Shown: one piece after another, positions 55,584 through 64,000 of the stretch | Position numbering within the stretch: the stretch's first letter is position 1 | Layout: each line of letters starts with the position of its first letter | Assembly (NCBI RefSeq): GCF_010365285.1 | Contig: NZ_CP048286.1 | Location: 3,530,001-3,594,000 of the forward strand | Origin: Paenibacillus rhizovicinus | GTDB lineage: Bacteria > Bacillota > Bacilli > Paenibacillales > Paenibacillaceae | Direction of reading: 5' to 3' | DNA length: 64,000 bases | Translations under genes and position numbers: made by a program | Notes under the pieces: generated by a model | What the model was told of the DNA's origin: nothing | Seen by the model: only the letters and a program-made list of their open reading frames with translations | Database searches by the model: none

Positions 55584-55622
55584 CAAAAAAAATGCAAGCA
55601 ACCCAAACGCCTTCGCGCTTGC
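55584..55622 (-). terminator. Rho-independent terminator after veg
   Basis: GCAAGC and GCTTGC arms around a 17-base loop, followed by ATTTTTTTTG on the minus strand. Confidence 0.65.
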
Positions 55623-55665
55623 TGTTGCCCGCATCTTACAAGAAATCAAACATTTTGTTTGTTTG

Positions 55666-55938
55666 TTACTGTATATAGGTAATGCGTACCTGACCATCGT
55701 CGCTGTCAACCATCACTTCAACGGATGCCGTCAAAATATCGGCGTAGCTGTAGGACACACGCTTGAATGCATGCTGCTCCTGATCAAGTCTGACAATAAA
55801 TACAGAAGGGTAGATTTCTTCTAATACACCGGTCCGTTCAATAGTCTTTCGACGACCACCGTTTGCACGAAGACGTATTTTGGAGCCGACATGGGTTTCC
55901 AAACTGCGTTTAATCTCCAATAGCGCATTTTTAGCCAT
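55666..55938 (-). CDS. veg: Veg family protein
   Basis: 90-residue member of the Veg family (DUF1021): [20 protein letters not shown], then [20 protein letters not shown] and [10 protein letters not shown]. In B. subtilis Veg is highly expressed and promotes biofilm matrix gene expression through SinR. Two strong sigmaA promoters precede it here as well. Confidence 0.95.
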   Translation of the reverse strand: MAKNALLEIKRSLETHVGSKIRLRANGGRRKTIERTGVLEEIYPSVFIVRLDQEQHAFKRVSYSYADILTASVEVMVDSDDGQVRITYIQ

Positions 55939-55965
55939 TGTGCACTACCACCTCTTTCCTTGTCC

Positions 55966-55994
55966 ATTATAACCAAGGTCAGGTGATTTGTCAA
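55966..55994 (-). promoter_or_regulatory. veg promoter, proximal (sigmaA)
   Basis: TTGACA (55989-55994), 17 bases, TATAAT (55966-55971): perfect consensus. Confidence 0.9.
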
Positions 55995-56003
55995 AAAAAT
56001 TTA

Positions 56004-56033
56004 ATTATAACAGCGGTTTTAATAAATTGTCAA
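56004..56033 (-). promoter_or_regulatory. veg promoter, distal (sigmaA)
   Basis: TTGACA (56028-56033), 18 bases, TATAAT (56004-56009). It lies in an A/T-tract-rich region like an UP element. Confidence 0.85.
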
Positions 56034-56089
56034 TAAAAAAAATCTTTATTTTTTCGATCCCATGTCTATTTTATCCCGGCTGCAACAAC

Positions 56090-56965
56090 TTATACCGTCG
56101 CCTTCACGCCCGTCAATGTACGGGGTTTCGGAAGGCCTACCCGATATTTGCCTAGTGTCTCGATACCGCCGACTCCGTCGATGCCGCTGATCGTCCCATG
56201 AATCACGTCCGTCAAGTTGATCGTTTCGCGAATCGGCGTGTAGCTTGCTTTAATCGCCACGTATACGGGGTCTAGCGCGTGAATGAGCACGCGGCCAGGA
56301 GAACTCGCGAAATTCGATCCGGACTGCAGCAGCGCCTCGTAATGCGACTGGCAAGCGCCCGCTACAATAATAAGACCGTCCCGGTTCCGCTCGTAATCCC
56401 GCGCAATTCGAACCGCATCCACGAAATTTTGCGAATTTTTGTAGGATGCCAAATTGCTCAGATCGTTCTGCTCGCGGTTCTTCAGCACGCCGTCATGACC
56501 GGTAATCACGATCACGTCCGGTTGGATCTGCGGAAGCAGCCGATATACGGCATCGGCCATTTGTGACTCATGCACGAATAAGCCATGGGCAGGAACGCGC
56601 ATTTGCGTGTACAGCTGCATGCTCTTCTTCATATAATTACTGTCGCCATCCAAATGCAGCACTCTGCCAGGCACCTCGAAGAAAGGCTGGTTCTGGTTTT
56701 GCGCCCGCAGCAGCTCCCGCTGAATGATTTGCTGCTCGCGCTCCTCCTGCATCCGCTGCGTCGATTCTCCGGCCTTGAGCCGAGCTTGCCGGATGGCAAC
56801 CGGCAAATCGCCGTCCTTAACGACCGATAAATCGACTATGGGTGCATCTGCAAGCAGACGATAGTCCGTACCCTTCAGAATAGCTGTTTGCTGATCGATT
56901 GTCGCAACACGAAAAAGGACGTCCCCGCCGTAGGATTTGCGGACGACCAGGTCCCCTTGCATCAT
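56090..56965 (-). CDS. yabG: Sporulation-specific protease YabG
   Basis: 291-residue cysteine-type protease that processes spore coat proteins late in sporulation. The family stretches MQGDLVVRKSYGGDVLFRV, LHLDGDSNYMKKSMQLY, VITGHDGVLKN and GACQSHYEALLQSGSNFASS are present; the histidine and cysteine in the latter two are probable catalytic residues. ATG 56965 has GAGGTGAT 6 bases upstream. A sigmaK-type promoter lies immediately before it. Confidence 0.94.
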   Translation of the reverse strand: MMQGDLVVRKSYGGDVLFRVATIDQQTAILKGTDYRLLADAPIVDLSVVKDGDLPVAIRQARLKAGESTQRMQEEREQQIIQRELLRAQNQNQPFFEVPGRVLHLDGDSNYMKKSMQLYTQMRVPAHGLFVHESQMADAVYRLLPQIQPDVIVITGHDGVLKNREQNDLSNLASYKNSQNFVDAVRIARDYERNRDGLIIVAGACQSHYEALLQSGSNFASSPGRVLIHALDPVYVAIKASYTPIRETINLTDVIHGTISGIDGVGGIETLGKYRVGLPKPRTLTGVKATV

Positions 56966-56985
56966 GGGCAAATCACCTCTTCGTC

Positions 56986-57013
56986 TATCCTATGGGGAGA
57001 CGCCCCTGATGGT
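56986..57013 (-). promoter_or_regulatory. sigmaK promoter of yabG
   Basis: CATAGGATA (56986-56994) fits CATANNNTA exactly, and AC (57012-57013) lies 17 bases upstream. sigmaK control of yabG is established in B. subtilis. The transcript would start about 14 bases before the ATG. Confidence 0.65.
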
Positions 57014-57120
57014 GCGCTTCTTTATCATGTTTTGCGGAGGAAGAAGAAACGACTGCTCGCCCTTTAAACAACGCATTAGCCTCTTCCTTCGCCTTCCCTG
57101 CTGATCTCAAGCCTCTAGGC

Positions 57121-58577
<1,457 letters not shown>

Positions 58578-58627
58578 GGACGCCCATACCTTCCTTTCAA
58601 ACCAAACATTCGAATCAGACAAACATG

Positions 58628-58652
58628 CAAAAAGAAGAGGCAGCGCCTCTCC
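58628..58652 (-). terminator. Rho-independent terminator after yabE
   Basis: GAGAGGC and GCCTCTTC arms around GCT, followed by TTTTTGC on the minus strand, in the 200-base gap between yabE and rnmV. Confidence 0.65.
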
Positions 58653-58779
58653 TTATCATGGCATATTTAAGCATGAATTACGATATGAATGAAGAAGAAA
58701 CGGTTATCGCTGCCTTTGCATACAGCGCAGCCTGTTCCTTCCTCACAGAGCTAATCAAATGACTGCACGAACCGGGTTT

Positions 58780-59925
58780 CTATAGAGACTCCGGCTTTTT
58801 CGGTCCCAGCACGTATACCGTGTAGCCCCGTTTCCGTCCGAAGCGATTCGCATAAGACTCGCTCTCGAAATACACGTCGATCTTATTGCCTTTGACGGCA
58901 CTGCCCGTATCTTCAGCCCGGCGGAAGCCTATGCCTTCAATATAGACCCACCAGCCGATAGGAATGATCTTCGGATCGACTGCAATCGTACGACCTTCCG
59001 TAACATACGTACCCGATGCGGTAATGCCGTATTCCGGATGGCCCTTCGCTTTGCCCGTCGATGCAACGCCGGCAGAGTAAGCCGTCAGCGTGACGTTCTT
59101 AATCACTCTCTTCGCGCTGAACGTAACGCCCCGCTTCGTCATCGTGGACGATTGGGACTTGGCGGACAGCACAGCTACTTTCGGCTCGGGTTTCTTCGTT
59201 CCGACCGAGACCACCTGATTCACCGCCGGCTGCGGCGTCAGTTTCTCGACGAGCGATTGCGAAACGAGTACGCCGTCGGCAAAGACCGTCTCGTAACGTT
59301 TGACGACTTTACCTTGCTTGCCCGGCTGGACAAGCTTTTGTTTTCCGAGCTCGAGTTTCTCGTCGTTCTTCTTCACGACCGTGAATGGAACGTCGTAAGT
59401 CGTCTCGGAGTATTTTTTGTCGATCCGCGTGACCGTGATGGTCATATTGGGTTCTAGCGCAGCCGTTAGCGAAGGGAATACCTTATCTTGACCGCGAACC
59501 TCTATATCAGCCTGATCGATCGCCGCCTGTACAGTTCTCTCTGTCGTGTACAACGTCTTTGCTTTGCCATCAGCCTTAACAACAAGCGGTACCGCCTGAT
59601 CGATGATGATCCGGTCGCCGTCGCTTATTCCGCCATCCAGCGGCATCGACACCTTATCGTGCGTGCCAATAGTTATGGCTTGTTCATCCAGTAGGCGTTG
59701 AAGGACCCATTGTTTCGTGGAGACAATGGTTTCTCGTCCATTCAATACTACGGAGACATGCTTGTCAGCCGTTCCGTACAACAACACCAAAAACATGAAA
59801 GTCATAGCGATTGAGATCATGGCGCTTAGCACAATTAAACGCACGTTCTCATGCTTCCATCGCAATGCGAAAGACATGCTGGATGATCGTTTCCCATGGG
59901 TGTCCTTAAGCTGGAGTGCTCCCAC
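58780..59925 (-). CDS. yabE: YabE-like cell-wall protein (DUF348, G5 and 3D domains)
   Basis: 381 residues. One membrane segment spans about 30-50. Three ubiquitin-like DUF348 repeats follow (VSVVLNGRETIVSTKQWVL, PLVVKADGKAKTL), then a G5 domain (about 200-250, with YETVFADGVLVSQSLVEK) and a C-terminal 3D domain. Its three acidic sites are seen in IAVDPKIIP, RAEDTGSAVKG and KIDVYF, as in the Stl/Rpf-like muralytic fold. It probably remodels peptidoglycan. GTG start with AGGAGG 9 bases upstream. A c-di-AMP riboswitch lies in its leader. Confidence 0.92.
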   Translation of the reverse strand: MGALQLKDTHGKRSSSMSFALRWKHENVRLIVLSAMISIAMTFMFLVLLYGTADKHVSVVLNGRETIVSTKQWVLQRLLDEQAITIGTHDKVSMPLDGGISDGDRIIIDQAVPLVVKADGKAKTLYTTERTVQAAIDQADIEVRGQDKVFPSLTAALEPNMTITVTRIDKKYSETTYDVPFTVVKKNDEKLELGKQKLVQPGKQGKVVKRYETVFADGVLVSQSLVEKLTPQPAVNQVVSVGTKKPEPKVAVLSAKSQSSTMTKRGVTFSAKRVIKNVTLTAYSAGVASTGKAKGHPEYGITASGTYVTEGRTIAVDPKIIPIGWWVYIEGIGFRRAEDTGSAVKGNKIDVYFESESYANRFGRKRGYTVYVLGPKKPESL

Positions 59926-60082
59926 TTCTTCGGTCCTCCTTACATAGCCCCGCCGCCTTGTTATGCATGATAATAGACGCGACTATAAAGTATTAGCGTG
60001 CTTAGCACGCATTTTCCATATTCCTCCCCGGCTTGCGACCTCCACGATACACCCTATGTCGTCAGTTTACGCATTATTCAAA

Positions 60083-60124
60083 CAAAAAGAAGCCCGACGA
60101 CAGAGGATCTGTTTCGTGGCTTCC
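60083..60124 (-). terminator. Riboswitch-controlled terminator upstream of yabE
   Basis: GAAGCC-CGA-ACAGA and TCTGT-GTCG-GCTTC form a long stem with a 3-base loop followed by TTTTTG. It lies directly downstream of the c-di-AMP aptamer. Confidence 0.8.
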
Positions 60125-60154
60125 ATTAGAAAATGGGAGCATGGATTGCATGCA

Positions 60155-60366
60155 CGAGGTTGATCTCTCTTATAGACGCTTGCGAGGTTAGCTGTCGGAT
60201 TCGGGCGTGAGAGTCGCCCTATTCGCTCGGGAAGCGAAAACTTCATGCATCCCACTGCGAAATTCACCCCAAGAAGATTTTCAATGTCTCTGCTGTCCGC
60301 TATGATACGAACAGTTTCAACAATTGGTTCCCCCGCTCTCCGTTTGCCGGAGATTAAGCGATTAAT
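60155..60366 (-). ncRNA. Cyclic di-AMP riboswitch (ydaO/yuaA class)
   Basis: On the minus strand the characteristic blocks occur in order: AATCGCTTAATCTCC, GAGAGCGGGGGAACCAAT, TTGGGGTGAATT, then AGGGCGACTCTCACGCCCG, AATCCGACAGCTAACCTCG and CAAGCGTCTATAAGAGAG. These match the ydaO-class aptamer. c-di-AMP binding by this class usually turns genes off through the downstream terminator. The controlled gene is a cell-wall remodelling protein, a typical target. Confidence 0.9.
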
Positions 60367-60402
60367 TGGAAAACGAATACATCTTTTGTAGCTCTGAAAT
60401 GA

Positions 60403-60432
60403 ATGATACAGTCTAGCGCTGCACATTGTAAA
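60403..60432 (-). promoter_or_regulatory. Promoter of the c-di-AMP riboswitch transcript
   Basis: TTTACA (60427-60432) and TATCAT (60403-60408) with an 18-base spacer, about 40 bases before the first aptamer block. The remainder of the yabE-tatD gap (60433-60554) shows no further element. Confidence 0.55.
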
Positions 60433-60554
60433 GAACTGATTAATGACGATTTTAGTGAATTCCAAGGAAAAATCCGTGAAAATCAAGCGATTTTCTGATC
60501 AAAAATCATTTTTATCACCGGATTTCTCCTAAATGCTTACTTTCAGTCTCGTTT

Positions 60555-61322
60555 TCATGAGATTCCAAAACATCTCTTTGCATTTTCGCTCGTAATTTCC
60601 CCAATTTCTTCTAAAGATTTGCTTAAAATATCCGCCATCGTATTTGCTACAAGACGGACGAAAGCCGATTCATTTCGCTTTCCGCGATGGGGATGAGGAG
60701 CCAGATAAGGGGCATCGGTTTCGATCAGCAGCCGGTCCAGCGGCACCTTAGCCATGACCTCTTTCGGTACCCTCGCATTCTGAAATGTAAGCGGTCCCCC
60801 GAAGGAAATATAGAAGTTCATATCGAGGCATTGTTTCGCCGTTTCCCAGCTGCCGGAATAGCAATGCATCACCCCGCCAACTTCGCTGGCTCCCTCCTCC
60901 CGGAGAATCCGCACGACATCTTCATGCGCGTCGCGGTTATGAATGACGATTGGCTTGCGTTTCTCTTTGGCAAGAGCGATCTGCTGCCGGAAAACGCGCT
61001 GCTGAACGTCCTTCGGCGACGTATCCCAATGATAATCGAGACCGATTTCACCGATGGCCACGACCTTGGGATGATCGCATAATGAAGCGATCCAGTCCAG
61101 ATCCTCCGGCTGCATATCAATGCTGTCGACGGGATGCCAACCGATGGCTGCATAGATGAATGGATACTTCTCGGCAAGCGCGATCGTCGTAGGGATGGTC
61201 TCCCGGTTAAAGCCGACATTGATCAGCTTCTGTACGCCGTCTGCTAATGCTCTTTCAATAACCTCTTCGCGATCTTCGTCGAATTTATGCGAGTCTAAAT
61301 GCGTATGCGTGTCGATTAACAT
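60555..61322 (-). CDS. TatD family metal-dependent hydrolase (YabD-like)
   Basis: 255-residue amidohydrolase-fold DNase. Metal ligands are visible in MLIDTHTHLDSHKF, IGEIGLDYHWDTSP (glutamate), PIVIHNRDAHEDVV (histidine), VMHCYSGS and LIETDAPYLAP (aspartate). TatD proteins have 3'-5' exonuclease activity; the physiological role in Gram-positives is unclear. The gene lies upstream of yabE. The ribosome site is weak. Confidence 0.92.
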   Translation of the reverse strand: MLIDTHTHLDSHKFDEDREEVIERALADGVQKLINVGFNRETIPTTIALAEKYPFIYAAIGWHPVDSIDMQPEDLDWIASLCDHPKVVAIGEIGLDYHWDTSPKDVQQRVFRQQIALAKEKRKPIVIHNRDAHEDVVRILREEGASEVGGVMHCYSGSWETAKQCLDMNFYISFGGPLTFQNARVPKEVMAKVPLDRLLIETDAPYLAPHPHRGKRNESAFVRLVANTMADILSKSLEEIGEITSENAKRCFGIS

Positions 61323-61343
61323 AACGTTGAACGTAACCCCTTT

Positions 61344-62660
61344 CTACATTAAAGCAAATAATTCGCGTATATTCGCGGGCAGCCGGTGCGCTGATTCAAG
61401 CAGCGGCTCTTCCGGGTAATACAAGTGATACTTCCCTTGATGGATGCCTGTAATGGAGCGGACAATATCGGAACGTCGAGAGATTTCCGACAAATGGTCC
61501 TCTCCCGACAGCAGCAGAATCGGCGGTTTTTCTTCTTTATCCGCACGCTTCGTCGAGCCCGGACGATAAACATGGTAGGGCATGTCATACGGAAAGTCAA
61601 TTTCCAGGTGATATTCCGGATGGAGGCCAATGGCGCTGAACTGGTTTCGGATTTCCTGCCACAGCTTCTCGTCCGGCTGATCCATCGTAATGTACTTGTA
61701 GAGCCTGCGGTCTAAGAAGCGATGGCATAAGTCAGACAGCACGGCGTCCGCTTCGTTTGCCCATGCGGAGAAGGCGGTCTGAACAAGCGCTTCGTCAAGC
61801 GCCAGGTAATCTCTAATATCGATTGTCCCGGAAATCAGCTTCTCGAGCGGTGACATCATCCATTTGAAGGTATAGCCACCCCCGTGAAGTTCCTTGGCCC
61901 TGCGAAATATTTGCCTGAGGATAATTTCCGAGCTTCGCGTCACCGGGTGAAAATAAACCTGCCAATACATTTGATAACGAGACATGAGATAGTCCTCGAC
62001 GGCGTGCATCCCGCTTTCCTTGACGACGATCCGTCCCTGATGCGGCCTTAGAACCCGCAATATCCGCTCCAAATCAAAGGTACCGTAATTAACCCCCGTG
62101 AAATAAGCATCCCGAAGCAAATAATCCATGCGGTCCGCATCCATTTGACTCGATACTAAGGAGACTACGATCGGTTCATGATAGGTTTTGCAGATCACCG
62201 CAGCGACCCGTTCGGGGTACGAAGGATCGAATTGACGAAGGACTTGATTGATCTCGGTATCTTCGAGTAGAATACGGCAGGTCCAAGATTCATGGTGCGC
62301 GTCAAACACGTCTTCAATAGAATGGGAGAACGGGCCATGTCCGATATCATGAAGCAGCGAGGCGCATAGGGCGACGAGCTTTTCTTCTTTCGGCCAGCCG
62401 GCGTAACCGCTTCGCTCGAATTGGGAAATAATTTTTCGGGTTATTTCGTAAACGCCGAGAGAATGAGAGAATCGGCTGTGCTCGGCTCCGTGAAAAGTCA
62501 GATACGAAGTTCCCAATTGCCGGATACGGCGCAAGCGTTGGAATTCACGCGTATTGATTAAATCCCAGATCAACTGATCTTGCACATAAATGTATTTGTG
62601 AACCGGATCCTTGAATACTTTTTCTTCGGGAAGACGTTCCTTGGATTGTCCATCAGCCAT
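61344..62660 (-). CDS. HD-domain phosphohydrolase (YwfO-like)
   Basis: 438 residues. The HD metal site is spread over HSRFSHSLGVYEI, CASLLHDIGHGPFSH and MDADRMDYLLRD. SAMHD1/dGTPase-like relatives hydrolyse dNTPs; B. subtilis YwfO is unassigned to my knowledge. ATG 62660 has GGGAGA about 9 bases upstream. It takes the place held by metS in B. subtilis and faces abrB across an intergenic region with several Spo0A boxes. Confidence 0.85.
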   Translation of the reverse strand: MADGQSKERLPEEKVFKDPVHKYIYVQDQLIWDLINTREFQRLRRIRQLGTSYLTFHGAEHSRFSHSLGVYEITRKIISQFERSGYAGWPKEEKLVALCASLLHDIGHGPFSHSIEDVFDAHHESWTCRILLEDTEINQVLRQFDPSYPERVAAVICKTYHEPIVVSLVSSQMDADRMDYLLRDAYFTGVNYGTFDLERILRVLRPHQGRIVVKESGMHAVEDYLMSRYQMYWQVYFHPVTRSSEIILRQIFRRAKELHGGGYTFKWMMSPLEKLISGTIDIRDYLALDEALVQTAFSAWANEADAVLSDLCHRFLDRRLYKYITMDQPDEKLWQEIRNQFSAIGLHPEYHLEIDFPYDMPYHVYRPGSTKRADKEEKPPILLLSGEDHLSEISRRSDIVRSITGIHQGKYHLYYPEEPLLESAHRLPANIRELFALM

Positions 62661-62687
62661 TTTACACACTCTCCCATCGTTCGTTAT

Positions 62688-62716
62688 TTCGACATAATTG
62701 TCGAACAATTGTCGAA
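62688..62716. promoter_or_regulatory. Cluster of three Spo0A boxes
   Basis: TGTCGAA occurs at 62699-62705 and 62710-62716 (plus strand, 11 bases apart), and its complement TTCGACA at 62688-62694. The cluster lies 28-56 bases upstream of the HD-hydrolase start and within the divergent region shared with abrB. Confidence 0.7.
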
Positions 62717-62835
62717 TTGTGTCACATTTCTATTTCCAATATGTACGGCGTTGTTGTACTATATTAAGTATATTTGAATGCTTTACTGTAGAGAAATTGT
62801 GGCTGTTACTGCTCTTGTTCGCCATGGAGAGCGTG

Positions 62836-62864
62836 TTGACTATTATGGGAAACGTTGGTATTAT
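62836..62864 (+). promoter_or_regulatory. sigmaA promoter of abrB
   Basis: TTGACT (62836-62841) and TATTAT (62859-62864) with a 17-base spacer, about 70 bases upstream of abrB. Confidence 0.7.
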
Positions 62865-62887
62865 TAAGACATAAATTGATAGAATTT

Positions 62888-62894
62888 TGTCGAA
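62888..62894 (+). promoter_or_regulatory. Spo0A box downstream of the abrB promoter
   Basis: TGTCGAA within TTTTGTCGAAT, about 20 bases after the predicted transcription start. The same arrangement mediates repression of abrB by Spo0A-P in B. subtilis. Confidence 0.65.
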
Positions 62895-62932
62895 TCGTGG
62901 CGACTGAACAATATGAAAGGGGAATGATAGTT

Positions 62933-63187
62933 ATGATGAAATCTACTGGTATCGTTCGCAAAGTTGATGAGCTCGGTCGCGTCGTTATTCCAATTGAATT
63001 GCGCCGCACGTTGGGCATCGGAGAGAAGGATGCACTGGAAATTTACGTAGACGGCGAACGGATCATGCTGAAGAAATACGAGCCTGCTTGTATCTTCTGC
63101 GGAAACGCCGAAAACGTCGCTTATTTTAAAGGAAAAATCGTCTGCAATGTTTGTTTGACGGAAATGCCAACTCCTATTACAAAATAA
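62933..63187 (+). CDS. abrB: Transition-state regulator AbrB with a zinc-ribbon-like C-terminus
   Basis: 84-residue global repressor of post-exponential genes. The N-terminal swapped-hairpin DNA-binding domain KSTGIVRKVDELGRVVIPIE is nearly identical to B. subtilis AbrB. The C-terminal 30 residues differ: CIFC and CNVC, 14 residues apart, make a probable zinc-binding site in place of the B. subtilis multimerisation domain. The start is ATG 62933 or the adjacent ATG 62936, after AAAGGGG. It is on the plus strand, divergent from the HD-hydrolase gene. Confidence 0.93.
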   Translation: MMKSTGIVRKVDELGRVVIPIELRRTLGIGEKDALEIYVDGERIMLKKYEPACIFCGNAENVAYFKGKIVCNVCLTEMPTPITK

Positions 63188-63262
63188 GAGACAAAACGAA
63201 TTTTATAGGTTATAATGATATTATCCAATTTGTTAATTCTAACCTTTTTCATACTCCTTGAT

Positions 63263-63300
63263 GCCTCCCTGGGCCAATATGGCCAGGGGGGTCTTTTTTT
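63263..63300 (+). terminator. Rho-independent terminator after abrB
   Basis: CCCTGGGCC and GGCCAGGG pair around AATAT and are followed by GTCTTTTTTT. It ends at the rsmI stop on the opposite strand. Confidence 0.85.
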
Positions 63301-64000
63301 ATTTCTTCATGACTTCATTATAAACATCCCGCTTCTGAAGCCCTCGATCTACGGCCGTCCTTTTAATCGCGTCCTTACGGTCATCGTTTTGCGCCTCATA
63401 ATGAGCCACATGCTCTTCCACGCTGAGCGAAGTCCACCATGAACCCTCTTCCTGCTGCGCAGCTGCTGCTTCAAGGGCGCTGATCCCTGCAATAACCAGG
63501 CAGTACTCGCCAATGGGTGGATGCTCCTCTAACCAAGCCATGCACTCCGTGATTGTACCGCGGACGATTTCTTCATGCCGTTTGGTCAGCTCGCGGACCA
63601 TCGCGATTCTCCTATCTCCCCATAATTCCAGCATCACGGGCAGCGTCTTGGCAATGCGATGCGGCGACTCATAGCAGATCAGGGTCTCTTCCTGCCGCTG
63701 CAGCTTATTCAACCAAGCGGTAAGCGGCTTGCGATCGCGCGGCGGGAAACCCGCGAAGAGAAACCGCTCCGTCGGCAGGCCGGAGACGATGAGCGCCGAT
63801 AATGCCGCATTCGCGCCCGGAATCGGCACGACGGCCAGCCCCCGCTCTGCTGCCGCGGCTGCCAAGTCCGCCCCCGGATCCGAAATCGCCGGCAGTCCCG
63901 CATCGCTTACGAGCGCAATAGACTGACCGGACTCCAGTAATCGAATCAGCTCCGGCCCGCTTGCATCCTTATTATGCTCATGATAACTGACAAGCCGAGC
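63299..64000 (-). CDS. rsmI: 16S rRNA (cytidine-2'-O)-methyltransferase RsmI (partial, N-terminus outside window)
   Basis: The frame is open to the end of the window. It encodes the C-terminal 233 residues of the tetrapyrrole-methylase-fold enzyme that modifies C1402 of 16S rRNA. Visible motifs: SYHEHNK, ALVSDAGLPAISDPGADL (SAM loop), VPIPGANAALSALIVSGLPT, CYESPHRI and the RELTKRHEEIVRGT segment. It is convergent with abrB and corresponds to yabC-neighbouring rsmI in B. subtilis. Confidence 0.94.
   Translation of the reverse strand, partial: ARLVSYHEHNKDASGPELIRLLESGQSIALVSDAGLPAISDPGADLAAAAAERGLAVVPIPGANAALSALIVSGLPTERFLFAGFPPRDRKPLTAWLNKLQRQEETLICYESPHRIAKTLPVMLELWGDRRIAMVRELTKRHEEIVRGTITECMAWLEEHPPIGEYCLVIAGISALEAAAAQQEEGSWWTSLSVEEHVAHYEAQNDDRKDAIKRTAVDRGLQKRDVYNEVMKK

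Noticed and set aside
58658-58762. A 34-codon plus-strand frame between yabE and rnmV
   Set aside because: No ribosome site; the only upstream purine-rich sequence is part of the yabE terminator. Composition is plausible but unsupported.
60067-60486. A 139-codon minus-strand frame in the yabE leader
   Set aside because: It is occupied by the c-di-AMP riboswitch and its terminator; the translation shows no protein character.

Overview
The window is about 64 kb of a spore-forming, low-to-mid-GC Gram-positive chromosome. It is most likely a member of the Paenibacillaceae (Paenibacillus or a close relative). The evidence is the sporulation gene set (spoIIE, spoVT, spoVG, yabG, yabP, yabQ, fin, sspF), the Bacillus-like synteny, the Paenibacillus-style AbrB with a cysteine-rich tail, and coding GC around 50-60%. 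Nearly everything is on the minus strand. The order is that of the origin-proximal Bacillus subtilis segment rsmI-abrB-(metS)-tatD-yabE-rnmV-ksgA-yabG-veg-sspF-ispE-purR-yabJ-spoVG-glmU-(prs)-ctc-pth-fin-mfd-spoVT-yabM-mazG-rqcP-yabP-yabQ-divIC-yabR-spoIIE-yabS-yabT-tilS-hpt-ftsH-coaX-hslO-yacD-cysK-pab/fol-dusB-greA, read from right to left. No tRNA, rRNA, CRISPR array, insertion sequence or prophage was seen.

Region by region (low to high coordinates): 1-6.7 kb holds greA (partial), dusB, a small Xre regulator and the p-aminobenzoate/folate cluster (pabB-pabA-pabC-folP-folB-folK), with many overlapping stop/start pairs. 6.9-14.2 kb holds cysK (with a CymR-like operator), a PpiC-type foldase, hslO, coaX and the NAD operon nadABC, which is inserted here relative to B. 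subtilis. 14.7-31.1 kb holds ftsH, hpt, tilS, a YabT-type kinase, a VWA protein, spoIIE, yabR, divIC, yabQ, yabP, rqcP, HU, mazG and a SpoVB/MurJ-like flippase with odd low-complexity inserts. 31.4-48.4 kb starts with spoVT and ends with mfd. These genes are neighbours in B. subtilis, but here they are separated by an insertion of about 13 kb. The insertion carries a NitT-type ABC transporter behind a ykkC/guanidine-I-like riboswitch, a 34-residue membrane microprotein candidate, a complete urtABCDE urea transporter with a GlnR/TnrA-like box in its promoter, an orphan helical-repeat protein, a lactonase and PrsA. 48.4-64 kb holds fin, pth, rplY/ctc, glmU, spoVG, ridA, purR, ispE, sspF, veg, yabG, rsmA, rnmV, yabE, tatD, an HD hydrolase, abrB and rsmI (partial).

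The most informative content is regulatory. Two metabolite riboswitches (guanidine-I type and c-di-AMP/ydaO type) can be read with their terminators. Promoters resembling sigmaA, sigmaB, sigmaG, sigmaH and sigmaK consensus match the expected genes, and Spo0A boxes cluster in the abrB/HD-hydrolase divergent region. Together the NitT transporter, its riboswitch and Urt look like a guanidine/urea nitrogen-scavenging island placed in a conserved housekeeping/sporulation block. All functions are inferred from sequence alone; no search was run.
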